This document shows, in pieces, positions 14,001-28,400 of a stretch of 64,000 bases of DNA. A program made the translations under genes and the position numbers. The notes beneath the pieces are model-generated. The model was not told the DNA's origin. It was given only the letters and a program-made list of their open reading frames with translations, and did not search any database. This DNA is from Norana najaformis (taxonomy: Eukaryota > Annelida > Clitellata > Crassiclitellata > Hormogastridae), in assembly GCA_964023275.1 (NCBI GenBank), contig OZ029919.1, forward strand, positions 662,001 to 726,000, in the 5' to 3' direction. Every line of letters starts with the position of its first letter. The first letter of the stretch is position 1.

Positions 14001-17000
14001 TTCTACATACTGAACTGTAGAAATTTCCCTAGTAACTGACTGGTGCTCAATACCACTTGATGTAATTTCTTTGGTGGTTCCTGAGGTTTCTTTATGTTCA
14101 ACTGTAAAAGTTTCAGCGGCATCTGTGCGATGCTCTGTGTCCACAGACGCAGCCTCAGTGGCTGCTGAGGTGAGTTTATCCGCAACAGATGATAATCCAG
14201 AGACAAGGGAACTGTGGTCTATGCCGAGTGACGTAACTGTGATGGCTGCTGAGGTGAGTTCATCTCCAGTCGTAAGAATTTCACTGGCAACTGGGCTGCC
14301 TTCAATGCCAACAGTCGTAGCGACTCCTAAAGTGTACTTCTCGCTTGTTGTAGAAAATTCACTGGCAGCCGAGCTGTCTTCAATACCAACAGAGCTAACT
14401 TCAATGGCTCCTGACGTTTGCTTTATGCCAAATGTTGCTAACCCACTGACAGTTGAACTTTTGTCTCGGCCAAGAGATGTAACTTCACTGGCTACCGAGA
14501 TGTGTTTATCGCTGACTGTAGGAAAATCACTAGCATCTGAGCTCTGCTGTATGCTAACAGATGTACTACCTTCAATGGAGTCAGTACCAGTAGCTTCACT
14601 TCCGGGAGTTTTTAAATCACTTGATACATTTATGGCCATGCTACCCGTGATGATTTCAGTAGCAATGATACTGACAGAATTGTATTCAGTGGCAGTAGTT
14701 CTTATCCCAGTACCAGTAAATTCAGTGATATTTACCTGAAATTCACTTGAAGACATTGAAAGCTCAGCGGTGTTTTGTTCACTCATTGTGGCAATTTTAG
14801 TTTCACCCTTGGTAGTGTAATATTCACGTAATGTAGTTTTAAAGTCAGCCGTCAAAGTAGTTCTGTCTTCCACTCTGGTGCTTTCAAATTCACTTGAAGA
14901 AATTTGTCGTTCAGTCCCAGTAGTTAATTCGGTTGAAATCGTACTAAGTTCAATCCCAGTGGCATTTAGCTGGACTTTAAATTCAGTATCAGAGTAAGTA
15001 TGCAAGGCTTCGGTGCCAGCAGTATGTTCTTCAAGTACAGTAGTTCTGAACTCCGTACCTGTTACCTCAAGACCACTTTCTGTGGCGGTTATATAACTTG
15101 AAATACTTCTAGACTCTGTGGAAGTAGGTTTTATGTCAGTTTCAATAGTTTCAATACTGGCAGCAGTGTACTGCTCACCTGAGGTAGACGAACCTAAAGT
15201 GTCAGTATGAGTAACATCAAACTCACTAAAAGCTGTTCTCACTTCAGTACCACTAGCTTTCATTTCACGCGAAGTAGTTTCAATTTCGATAACCATAGCA
15301 GTCATATCAGCTAAAGTACGAGATCTAAACTCAGTGTTTGTTACATTTAATTGAGGTGATGTAGCTTCAACTTCAGTGCTAGTGATATTGGATTCGCTTG
15401 ACATAATACTGAACTCGGTGCCTGTAGCATTAACGTGAGGTAATGTATCAGTAACATCTTTTTCACTTGATGTAGTCAATAGGTCAATTTCGGTAACATT
15501 TATTTCATGTGAAATAGTTTCTATTTCAGTGCTCGTAACAATAAATTCGCTTGACATAGTTCTGTCCTCAGTGCCTGTAGCATTAACGTGAGGTAATGTA
15601 TCACTAACATCTTTTTCACTTGATGTAGTCAATAGGTCAATTTCGGTAACATTTATTTCATGTGAAATAGTTTCTATTTCAGCGCTCGTAACAATAAATT
15701 CGCTTGACATAGTTCTATCCTCAGTGCCTGTAGCATTAACGTGAGGTAATGTATCAGTAACATCTTTTTCACTTGATTAACGTGAGGTAATGTATCAGTA
15801 ACATCTTTTTCACTTGATGTAGTCAATAGGTCAATTTCGGTAACATTTATTTCATGTGAAATAGTTTCTATTTCAGCGCTCGTAACAATAAATTCGCTTG
15901 ACATAGTTCTATCCTCAGTGCCTGTAGCATTAACGTGAGGTAATGTATCAGTAACATCTTTTTCACTTGATGTAGTCAATAGGTCAATTTCGGTAACATT
16001 TATTTCATGTGAAATAGTTTCTATTTCAGCACTCGTAACAATAAATTCGCTTGACATAGTTCTATCCTCAGTGCCTGTAGCATTAACGTGAGGTAATGTA
16101 TCAGTAACATCTTTTTCACTTGATGTAGTCAATAGGTCAATTTCGGTAACATTTATTTCATGTGAAATAGTTTCTATTTCAGCGCTCGTAACAATAAATT
16201 CGCTTGACATAGTTCTATCCTCAGTGCCTGTAGCATTAACGTGAGGTAATGTATCAGTAACATCTTTTTCACTTGATGTAGTCAATAGGTCAATTTCAGT
16301 AACATTTATTTCATGTGAAATAGTTTCTATTTCAGCGCTCGTAACAATAAATTCGCTTGACATAGTTCTATCCTCAGTGCCTGTAGCATTAACGTGAGGT
16401 AATGTATCAGTAACATCTTTTTCACTTGATGTAGTCAATAGGTCAATTTCGGTAACATTTATTTCATGTGAAATAGTTTCTATTTCAGCGCTCGTAACAA
16501 TAAATTCGCTTGACATAGTTCTATCCTCAGTGCCTGTAGCATTCACTTCAGATAAAGTACCAGTAACACCCAGTTCATTTGATGTAGTTGTCAACTCAAC
16601 GTCAGTAGCATATACTTCAATTGAAGTAGTTTCAGCTTCACTGTGAGTAACAATACTTTCGCTTGACATAGTTGCAAACACAGTTCCGGTAAAATTTACT
16701 TTCAGTGGAGTAGTTTCAACCTCAGTGCCAGTGACACCAGAAGCAGTGGAAAACTCTACTTCAGTAGCAGTTATTTCAAGTGAAGAAGTTTCAACCTCAG
16801 TACCAGTGACACCGGAAGTGGTGGAAAACTCTACTTCAGTAGCATTTATTTCAAGTGAAGAAGTTTCAACCTCAGTACCAGTGACACCAGAAGCAGTGGA
16901 AAACTCTACTTCAGTAGCATCTATTTCAAGTGAAGAAGTTTCAACCTCAGTACCAGTGACACCAGAAGCAGTGGAAAACTCTATTTCAGTAGCATTTATT

Positions 17001-20000
17001 CCAAGTGAAGAAGTTTCAACCTCAGTACCAGTGACACCCGAAGCAGTGGAAAACTCTACTTCAGTAGCAGTTATTTCAAGTGAAGAAGTTTCAACCTCAG
17101 TGCCAGTGACACCGGAAATGGTGGAAAACTCTACTTCAGTAGCATTTATTTCAAGTGAAGAAGTTTCAACCTCAGTGCCAGTGACACCAGAAGCAGTGGA
17201 AAACTCTACTTCAGTAGCATTTATTCCAAGTGAAGAAGTTTCAACCTCAGTACCAGTAACACCGGAAATGGTGGAAAACTCTACTTCAGTAGCAGTTATT
17301 TCAAATGAAGAAGTTTCAACCTGAGTGCCAGTGACACCAGAAGCAGTGGAAAACTCTACTTCAGTAGCATTTATTCCAAGTGAAGAAGTTTCAACCTCAG
17401 TGCCAGTAACACCGGAAATGGTGGCAAACTCTACTTCAGTAGCATTTATTTCAAGTGAATAAGTTTCAACCTCAGTTCCAGTAACACCGGAAGTGGTAGA
17501 AAACTCTACTTCAGTAGCAGTTATTTCAAGTGAAGAAGTTTCAACCTCAGTGCCAGTAACACCGGAAATGGTGGAAAACTCTACTTCAGTAGCAGTTATT
17601 TCAAGTGAAGAAGTTTCAACCTCAGTGCCAGTGACACCAGAAGCAGTGGAAAACTCTACTTCAGTAGCAGTTATTTCAAGTGAAGAAGTTTCAACCTCAG
17701 TACCAGTGACACCGGAAGTGGTGGAAAACTCTACTTCAGTAGCATTTATTTCAAGTGAAGAAGTTTCAACCTCAGTACCAGTGACACCAGAAGCAGTGGA
17801 AAACTCTACTTCAGTAGCATCTATTTCAAGTGAAGAAGTTTCAACCTCAGTACCAGTGACACCAGAAGCAGTGGAAAACTCTATTTCAGTAGCATTTATT
17901 CCAAGTGAAGAAGTTTCAACCTCAGTACCAGTGACACCCGAAGCAGTGGAAAACTCTACTTCAGTAGCATTTATTTCAAGTGAAGAAGTTTCAACCTCAG
18001 TACCAGTGACACCGGAAATGGTGGAAAACTCAACTTCAGTAGCATTTATTTCAAGTGAAGAAGTTTCAACCTCAGTACCAGTGACACCAGAAGCAGTGGA
18101 AAACTCTACCTCAGTAGCATTTATTTCAAGTGAAGAAGTTTCAACCTCAGTACCAGTAACACCGGAAATGGTGGAAAACTCAACTTCAGTAGCAGTTATT
18201 TCAAGTGAAGAAGTTTCAACCTCAGTGCCAGTGACACCGAAAATGGTGGAAAACTCTACTTCAGTAGCATTTATTTCAAGTGAAGAAGTTTCAACCTCAG
18301 TGCCAGTGACACCAGAAGCAGTGGAAAACTCTACTTCAGTAGCATCTATTTCAAGTGAAGAAGTTTCAACCTCAGTACCAGTAACACCGGAAATGGTGGA
18401 AAACTCTACTTCAGTAGCATTTATTTCAAGTGAAGAAGTTTCAACCTCAGTACCAGTAACACCAGAAGCAGTGGCAAACTCTACTTCAGTAGCATTTATT
18501 CCAAGTGAAGAAATTTCAACCTCAGTACCAGTGACACCAGAAGCAGTGGAAAACTCTACTTCAGTAGCAGTTATTTCAAATGAAGAAGTTTCAACCTGAG
18601 TGCCAGTTACACCAGAAGCAGTGGCAAACTCTACTTCAGTAGCATCTATTTCAAGTGAAGAAGTTTCAACCTCAGTACCAGTAACACCGGAAATGGTGGA
18701 AAACTCTACTTCAGTAGCATTTATTTCAAGTGAAGAAGTTTCAACCTCAGTACCAGTGACACCCGAAGCAGTGGAAAACTCTACCTCAGTAGCAGTTATT
18801 TCAAGTGAAGAAGTTTCAACCTCAGTACCAGTAACACCGGAAATGGTGGAAAACTCTACTTCAGTCGCATTTATTTCAAGTGAAGAAGTTTCAACCTCAG
18901 TGCCAGTGACACCAGAAGCAGTGGAAAACTCTACTTCAGTAGCATTTATTCCAAGTGAAGAAGTTTCAACCTCAGTACCAGTGACACCAGAAGCAGTGGA
19001 AAACTCTACCTCAGTAGCATCTATTTCAAGTGAAGAAGTTTCAACCTCAGTACCAGTAACACCGGAAATGGTGGAAAACTCTACTTCAGTAGCATTTATT
19101 TCAAGTGAAGAAGTTTCAACCTCAGTACCAGTGACACCAGAAGCAGTGGAAAACTCTACTTCAGTAGCATCTATTTCAAGTGAAGAAGTTTCAACCTCAG
19201 TACCAGTAACACCGGAAATGGTGGAAAACTCTACTTCAGTAGCATTTATTTCAAGTGAAGAAGTTTCAACCTCAGTACCAGTAACACCAGAAGCAGTGGC
19301 AAACTCTACTTCAGTAGCATTTATTCCAAGTGAAGAAGTTTCAACCTCAGTACCAGTGACACCAGAAGCAGTGGAAAACTCTACTTCAGTAGCAGTTATT
19401 TCAAATGAAGAAGTTTCAACCTGAGTGCCAGCTACACCAGAAGCAGTGGCAAACTCTACTTCAGTAGCATCTATTTCAAGTGAAGAAGTTTCAACCTCAG
19501 TACCAGTAACACCGGAAATGGTGGAAAACTCTACTTCAGTAGCAGTTATTTCAAGTGAAGAAGTTTCCACCTCAGTGCCAGTAACACCGGAAATGGTGGA
19601 AAACTCTACTTCAGTAGCAGTTATTTCAAGTGAAGAAGTTTCCACCTCAGTACCAGTGACACCAGAAGCAGTGGCAAACTCTACATCAGTAGCATTTATT
19701 CCAAGTGAAGAAGTTTCAACCTCAGTACCAGTAACACCAGAAGCAGTGGCAAACTCTACTTCAGTAGCATTTATTCCAAGTGAAGAAGTTTCAACCTCAG
19801 TACCAGTGACACCAGAAGCAGTGGAAAACTCTACTTCAGTAGCAGTTATTTCAAATGAAGAAGTTTCAACCTGAGTGCCAGTTACACCAGAAGCAGTGGC
19901 AAACTCTACTTCAGTAGCAGTTATTTCAAGTGAAGAAGTTTCAACCTCAGTACCAGTGACACCCGAAGCAGTGGCAAACTCTACTTCAGTAGCATTTATT

Positions 20001-22377
20001 TCAAGTGAAGAAGTTTCAACCTCAGTACCAATGACACCCGAAGCAGTGGAAAACTCTACTTCAGTAGCATTTATTTCAAGTGAAGAAGTTTCAACCTCAG
20101 TACCAGTGACACCCGAAGCAGTGGAAAACTCTACTTCAGTAGCATTTATTTCAAGTGAAGAAGTTTCAACCTCAGTACCAGTGACACCCGAAGCAGTGGA
20201 AAACTCTACTTCAGTAGCATTTATTTCAAGTGAAGAAGTTTCAAACTCAGCACCAGTAGCATTGAATTCGCTTGAGGTAGGGCTAAATTCCATTTTAGTA
20301 ACATTTACTTCAGGCGTGATTTCAACTTCAGTGCCAGTAGCACTAAATTCACTTGAAGCAGTGCTAAACTCCATTTTAGTAACATTTACTTCAGGCGTGA
20401 TTTCAACTTCAGTGCCAGTAGCACTAAATTCACTTGAAGTAGTGCTAAACTCCATTTTAGTAACATTTACTTCAGGCGTGATTTCAACTTCAGTGCCAGT
20501 AGCACTAAATTCACTTGAAGCAGTGCTAAACTCCATTTTCGTAACATTTACTTCAGGCGTGATTTCAACTTCAGTGCCAGTAGCACTAAATTCACTTGAA
20601 GTAGTGCTAAACTCCATTTTAGTAACATTTACTTCAGGCGTGATTTCAACTTCAGTGCCATTAGCACTAAATTCCCTTGAAGCAGTGCTAAACTCCATTT
20701 TAGTAACATTTACATCAGGTGTAATTTCAATTTCAGTGCCAGTAACACGAAATTTACTTGAAGTAGTGTGCAATTCAATTTCATTAGTTCTTACGCCTTG
20801 TTGAGAAGTTCCAACCTCACTGCCAGTGACATGAACTTCAGTAGCAGCAGTTTTAAAGTGGCTGCCAATAGTACTTACTTCAAGTGCAGTAGCATCAACT
20901 TCAGTGTCAGTTGCTCTAAAATTGCTTGAAGATGTTCTAAACTCAAGATCAGTGGCATTTATTTCACGCAAAGTAGTTTTTGTTTCACCACCGGTAGCAT
21001 CAAATTCAGTAGTAGCAGCTTTAACAATTCTTGGCGTGGTTATGAATGGAATGACAGTGGCTTCACTTACACCAGCAGTTTTTACACTTGAAGTTGTTTT
21101 TCTTTCATCACCAGTTCCATGAAATTCACCTGTAACTGTTGTAACGTAACGGGATGTGTTCTTTTCTGACCCAGTGCTGTCACTGCCCGGAATTCCGGTC
21201 GTTACTGCGGTTGATGTGGGATGTACCGGTAAAGTACCAGTGGGTGACGTAGACGCTAAAAGATCCAATAACATACAATGGTCAACAATTCAGTCTACTC
21301 TTTTTATCCGACTGAATGGCGCCTCACCACAGTCAATAATCTTAGCTGGAATAGTTATATAGTCTACTCTAAATAAAATGTATATGTACACGTTTTTCTG
21401 TAACGACCGCATGGCCTCGACCATGCTCATTTTCAATGAATATATCGAGTGAGATCCTTCACCACCACTGCCCGTTTGAATCGCCATCATCATCGTCACC
21501 ACCACCACCAACACCACTGCCACCATCACCACCACCACCATAGGTATATATGTAACTGGACATTGATACAGAGCTTCACTGTCACAATAAAACGAGATCT
21601 TACTTGTTAGGCCGATTGTGTACTGCTCAGATGGCATCGCAAACTGGAAGACGTCTTCCTTGATGTGCAGGACAGGATTGTTAAGACCAAACTCAGTATC
21701 CGATCTCGAAATAAATCTGATGTTGTAACTTCCGTTCTGTAACCTCCATCGAAACAACAGACCGCGACAGTCGATGCACGTCGCCGTTAGCACCAAGTGG
21801 AATGACGGATTCAACTTGCTAGCACAGTTCACGAGGCACTTAACCCCCATTTTCTGTGGCACCAACCCTCGGCGAAACAGTCGCCCGGAGTCGGCGACCG
21901 ATGTGGCAACAATCCGGATCCAGGTGGAGTTTGACACGGAAGGAATCTCCTCGAAATTGTGATCCGGCTGAGCCGTGAACTGCAAGAAACAAATCCACAG
22001 ACTAGATGTCATCTGTTTCCAACAGCAGGTTTAGGTAAAGCCTTAACAATGTATATTAATGACACATTCCAAGCTTGTGCTGTGTAGTATACAGCACTTT
22101 GAGGATACTTCCATCAACATCAGGTCTACAGGGAATGTGAACAGAGGATGGTTTTTAGCCCAGATGACCTGGAAAACCGAGGATGGTTCTGGAACATGGT
22201 TCAGTCTGTGAAAAAACCCTTAAACGATGAAAGAACACTGGAATTATCACTTTCTTCCATCAAAAAATGCCTGAAAACTCACTATTTCTCAGCGGCTTTC
22301 AAACAACTGGATATCTATCTGACTACCCACACCTCAGGTTCGCACTATGTGTGACCTTGCATGCATTAAAAATCTTC

Positions 22378-22410
<33 letters not shown>

Positions 22411-25400
22411 TTAAAAAATAATGATAAATAAAAGAATAATAGGATATTAACCAGTTATCAAGAAGATTAACTAATTATCCAAGAAGATCAAAAAGGTGAT
22501 CAAATAATCAGACTTGCATGAACTTTAAAGCACACAACTCCCTCTGTGTAAATGTTGACATTAGACAATGCAGCCAAAACCAAGACAGTATGTTTTCAAG
22601 ACGCACATACTCACAGTTGCCATGATCCTGTACAGCCCTGGAGTATAGTTGCTTGCAATCATAACCGCAATCCGGGTATGAGATGGAATGCGACGAACTT
22701 CCCCCAATGTTCTGTTAACTTCGTTCATCTTTGTGGCCATCCAAATCACAGTCATTGGGTTAATTATTGGGCACAAAAACGATGGAATCACCTCAATGAT
22801 GAAATTTCTTGTAGATGGATATTCACCCGGTTTATCTCTCGTCCCAATTCCAGGAATATGAAGACTAACTGGATGGCACACTGCAAATGAACAACATAAT
22901 GTAAAAGGGTGTTTATTTTACAGCACCCCTTGAAGGATAATCTCAAGCATTACCAACAAGAACACAAAATCCACAATTGGCCAAGAGGATTTTCAGTCTT
23001 TGACAGAAGAATTACGAATGAAAAAGCCCAGAAAATCTTGTAATGTAACAAAATACATGCAGTGTAAGCTGAAGAAAAGGTGCTTTTGAGATGATGCAAG
23101 TGTAAGTCTCCTAAATATCTTAGCACCACACAAAAGCTGCGTCAGGGAGACCAGCTAATTACCGGCGCTATATCAATTCAAGTCCGCAAGAACTAGGTTG
23201 TTTGGTCAGTTTCGATGCCAGGTCAGAAGTGGGCATCACCCCACTCAGAAGTTTCCCTGGCAACAACAATATACTTGGCGTTACAGAAATTTAAAAGTAA
23301 TGGAGAAAAAGGCGCAGTTACCTTCGCATGCTGTGCCATTGGTGCTGACCGTATAGCCAGGCCTGCAGGTACACAGGAAGCTGCCTGGAGTGTTGGTACA
23401 TTTGTGACATTTGGTGATGTTCAAACACTCGTTAACATCTGAAAACAAACAAAACGTTAGTACGTGTACGGCGTCAACCTAAACCATAAACTCTGGCACT
23501 CTTGGGAGGTCAACTCCTATTCACAACAATACACAACGACAAACACATCAGTAACAACAAAAACAATATGACAGTTATATTCTGTGTTGCAGTTACTTTC
23601 CTCTACCATTCCCAAGTCCATTCCCAAAGCCCATACGGGATCTATATTCTCATATGGGACCCGTCAAACTTTAATGGGCATGCTGGCAGGGAATGCAAAG
23701 GAAGCCAGTATGTAAGAAAGATGGGTTAACATTAGCTAAAGATTTACTAAGATTGCTGCTAGCATGGTCCATACACATTTACATTTAATAATTCTGAAAA
23801 ATGCTCCTGAGCGGTGACTGCAAGAAAAACCACAGACAGCAACTGTCGGCTTCACCTATACAGATGTCGTCCGGCTGGCTTTTCACGAATCCCGGTTCAC
23901 AGGAACAGACGAAGCTGCCAGGGACATTCGCGCAATTCACACAGAATGGAAGGCTCCTACATTCGTCGATATCTGAACAAAATCAATGCAAATATGGTCA
24001 ACTATATCTTCAAATGTGTTGCAGAAAGGAGGTCCAAACGCCAATGCCTCACTACTATCATCCGCTGATGGAAACTTTTTGGCAGGCATATGGCTTTTTT
24101 GCAAGGCCAAAGAATGGCAAGAGAAGAGGACAGAGAAGGCCAAATTGGAGCAACCCGAACACACAAAGTTCTCATCCATTTTTGTTGGGCATGTAGCTGG
24201 CCACCCGTGGTACAGTGTGCGCCAGCTATGGACCCACTGAACTGCCTAAGTAGTGAGGTTTACACCAAACCCAGAGACATACATTTCCCAGTCATTTTCC
24301 TACGTACTCATAATATTTCCAATTTAACTCATGTCTCAGTGAACTGACTTTCTGGCACTTGACCTGACCAAGGCTTTGTTTCATAAACCATCGATTGATT
24401 CCTCGTACATTAGACACTGGAGCTACAGAAGCTTCATTCATCATCATCATGATCCATGGGCCGAGAGCCCGTAGGTGTCCACTGCATGCATTGTCACTTG
24501 TCTCCACAGTTCCCGATCTTGTGCTGTTCTTATCAAGGCGTGCAAGTCTTGCTTACACCAATCCCTTATATCATCTGTCCACTCCCTGTTAGGTCTTCCT
24601 CGTCTCCCATTTCCGTCCATAATTCCCATCATCACGCTTTTTATTTTTCTACTGTCATCCATCCTGCATATATGTCCAAACAAGCGTAATTTCCTTCTCA
24701 TTATTACTTGTGAAGCTTCATTCAGATATACTATATGTTAAAATGGTACATCACGTAAGCGACTGAAAATGTAGAGAAAAAGCAGAAGTAGAGACAAGAC
24801 GAATTCAAAACCTATGCAATCTCTGTTCTCTGTCATCTCGTAGCCTGGCTCGCATTTGAGAGTGAAGCTCCCCAGAGTGTTTTCACACGAGTAACAAGAG
24901 AAGTCAGCCTCAGCACATTCGTCGATATCTACGAAAATCACCAAACAAGAATCATAATCGTAAACTCGAAATTTCTAAAACACTACTTAAAAGCTAAGCG
25001 CAGGGCACCAGCTTATTCACGAGCACTGCATCAAGTCAGTGGGGTTGTCCAAAGATGCCACGTGAAGAGCCAAGTCCGGTTGCCAGAAGACCAGCGACAG
25101 AGAATGGGAGAGGAGCTGTTAGGGAGGGTTGTGTTTAAGAAAGTTTCAGCAAGTTTCAACAAACAGTATGATGTGCTTGCATCAGCAACTGATGATACGG
25201 AAAAAATGCTGAGAAAAACAGGACGTTTTCATTTAAAAAGGTCTTTGCACTAAATATTTACATTAAATATTATTCATAAATATGATTATTAGTTATTATC
25301 TTACACTGAATTTTTAATAGGCAATCTAATATGTTGCAATGAAACTAAACACAAAATCAGAGCAGGTGTGAGAATTCACCTTGACAGGAGCCTTCACTGG

Positions 25401-28400
25401 TCAGCGTAAAGCCGTCATCGCAGTAGCATTTGAAACTCCCTCTTGTGTTGATGCACATCTGGCAAGTCCTGTCAGTCATCTGACACTCATTCACCTCTAA
25501 AAATTACAACATGGCAATGTAATGTAAATTGATGCATGTATCCAAATAGTACATATTTATGTATCCAACAATGGCATGTATCCAAACACAAATATATGTA
25601 TGCATCTAAATACGTATGATAGGCATCATGTCATGAACATGGGAGCCGATTGGTTTGAGTGCTTGCCTTGCAGAGTAGAGTGTGCAGGTTCAAGACTCAC
25701 AGAGACAGTTGCTGTGTTGGATCTTGAGGAAGTCCTTCACATACTATCGCTCAGTGCCATCAACTGATGCTTTGTTATTAAATAGTTAACACCTAATAAA
25801 TGCAGAAATAGGAGTACGGCATCCAGCCGTTCGTTAGAATGAGAAAACCAACCGTAGCATTGAGATCCCTCGGCGTTCAAAGCAAATCCGACGTCACAGA
25901 CGCAACTGTAGCTTCCAAGATTGTTGATGCATTCAGAAACGCAGAAGTTTTCACCAGCACATTCGTCAACATCTGAAATCCACAAAACCATAAGCTTAAG
26001 ATTTCTACAGCACCCAACGATAGCCAAGTCACGGGAACCAGCTTATTCACAGGTGCTCAGTCTAAACAAAATCAACAGGCAGGAAGGGTTCAGTTCCAGG
26101 TCAAGAACAAAGAGTCAGGCAGACAGACAGTCAGACAGATACGGTGAATGGTGTTTGGAATTGTAATGTATATATGCAAAACAATGAGTATTTCTATTTT
26201 CTGTGATTGTCTAGTCACTCTAGCGATTAACATACATGAAAGTCAGCTCAATTTCCTGCAAGAACAGAAAAATACTTCAAGATATCTCTTCCATCAACGC
26301 CCCCTGGTGAACTTGGCCATAAAATGAGTAGAGTAATCATAAGCTGTCAACGGGAAGATCAGCCAACAAGGGAGAGGAATGGCCAGTGAACAAGCCGTTT
26401 CCGCAACTTAGCTATCTTTGGATGCTATAGAAATCTCGAGTTTATTATTATGATTACAAGGAAACTAATGTGATACTGACATGTGAAATTACCAAGTGAG
26501 ATTGATATGTGAAATTTACACATGAAATTGATATGTGACAATGATGCCAGACAGTAACATAAAACAGTGCACGAAAGACACACTGGAAAAGACTGGTCAC
26601 CTTTGCAACCACCGTTAGGAGAATATGCAAATCCTGGATGGCACTGACAGATGAAACTACCGACAGAGTTCTGACAAGTGGTGCAACCTATCGGCAGTTG
26701 GCATTCATCGACATCTACAACATTAGTAACCATTAGATAGTCGCGCTTCATAAATGCAAAAATAATAATAATAATCTAAACATTAGAAACACATTAACAT
26801 AATTTGCATGCTGACCCAATTACGATCCATTTCTGAACTCTGCTCAATCCTAGTTCTTGTTTTCTGAGAAAAAAGTCAAAAAGGAACATAATTTTTTTAG
26901 TTGCTGGATCTAAATTTTGGAACTGCCTCCCTTCGTCTGTTCGTTTTGCTCAGTCGCTTCTGTCATTTCGCACTCAACTTAAAACTTACCTTTTTCAAAT
27001 TGCTTATCCACCGTAGGCTGCCTCTCTGTCGTGTGGACTGACCTTCTGGATATCGACCTGATTGTGGCTTGGCTTCGGTGCACCATCGGTTGACGCCTTG
27101 AAACCAGCACATCACGTGTTACTGCCTAATAGTAATTAATAACAATTTACCTGCTGACCCAATTTAGAACCATCTCTGGATAACTCTGCTCAATTTTCTG
27201 AGGAAACAGTCAAAACTAACTGAAACTTGTAAACGACCCACAGTTACCTTCGCACTGGTGCTTTTCTTTGCTCAACTGAAATCCAACGTCACATACACAA
27301 CTTAATGCTTCAGACTTTGGATTTTTCATGCACTCGTTCAAACAGTTTCCGTTGAAGACGGTACAATCTACAAAATCATTCTCTACATGTGACAGCTGTC
27401 TGCAAAAGAAAAGGGCAATACACGTGACCAAATACACATGAACCTTCATATAAAAGAAATCATTACAGAAATAAATTCTGATATGATCCGGTTTGTTACA
27501 CAGATCCCATCACAGTTCTGCTTTAGACCACTATATAATGCAGGCGCATTGTCTGATATGTCTTGTCTTGTCTTCTCTTCAACCCTTCTCGAGCCGAGGA
27601 TTGGCTGCACCACGGACAATTTTGTGCCATCTGCTTCTGTCCCTTGTCAACTGAAATAACTGGTCGAACGATAATCAGTCCGTGACTTGATGTTATTGAT
27701 CCATGTCATCTTGGGTCTTCCCCGAGCTCGGGATCCAGACATTGCTCCTTGGATTACAACACAACAATGTATGGCTAGCATAGATAGCCTTATACAGAGG
27801 TTCCAGTATACTTACAGAAGTGAGTGATAGTTTGGGTCTGACACCTAACAGGGAAGTTAGATGCCATAAAATTTCTGCTCCACTTGCAAACCCCAGCTAT
27901 AAAATAAGTACTCTGAGTGTACACCAATTAGACAGCAAAGGGGTGTGGCCCACTGTCACAAATTATCTAATGAAGTCACTTAATGGCTGCTTTTTGGTCT
28001 TACCTCAAGACATTGCTCTACCTCACAGTGTACATGCATTGAAGATGATGATAATGATGATGGCGAAAATCATATTCTACCTGATTCCTCTTCTTTCCCT
28101 TATCTATCCTGCAGATCCAATTCCAAACACCACCCACTGTAGCCGTCTCACTGTCTGACTCTTGGATCTTGACCTGGAATCGAACCCTTCTTGTCTATCG
28201 ATTTTATTTTGACTGAGCACCTGTGAATAAGCTGGTTCCCGCTTTCATTGGGCACTGTAAAAATCTCAAGCTTACGATTACGATTACTAATTTAACAACT
28301 GAAAGAATTAAACTTAGTAGCTCGCAAATAAAAACGAGTACATAGCTCACCGCGAATGTTACAGACTGATGAAGAGCTGGTTCCTTTGCCTGCGGAAATC

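Noticed and set aside
16725..20804. Long plus-strand ORFs (up to 368 codons) through the mucin repeat region
   Set aside because: They are the reverse complement of the 75- and 81-bp coding repeats. The unit lacks stops in that frame, so openness is automatic. The minus-strand frame joins REJ sequence and splice sites on both ends; the plus strand does not.
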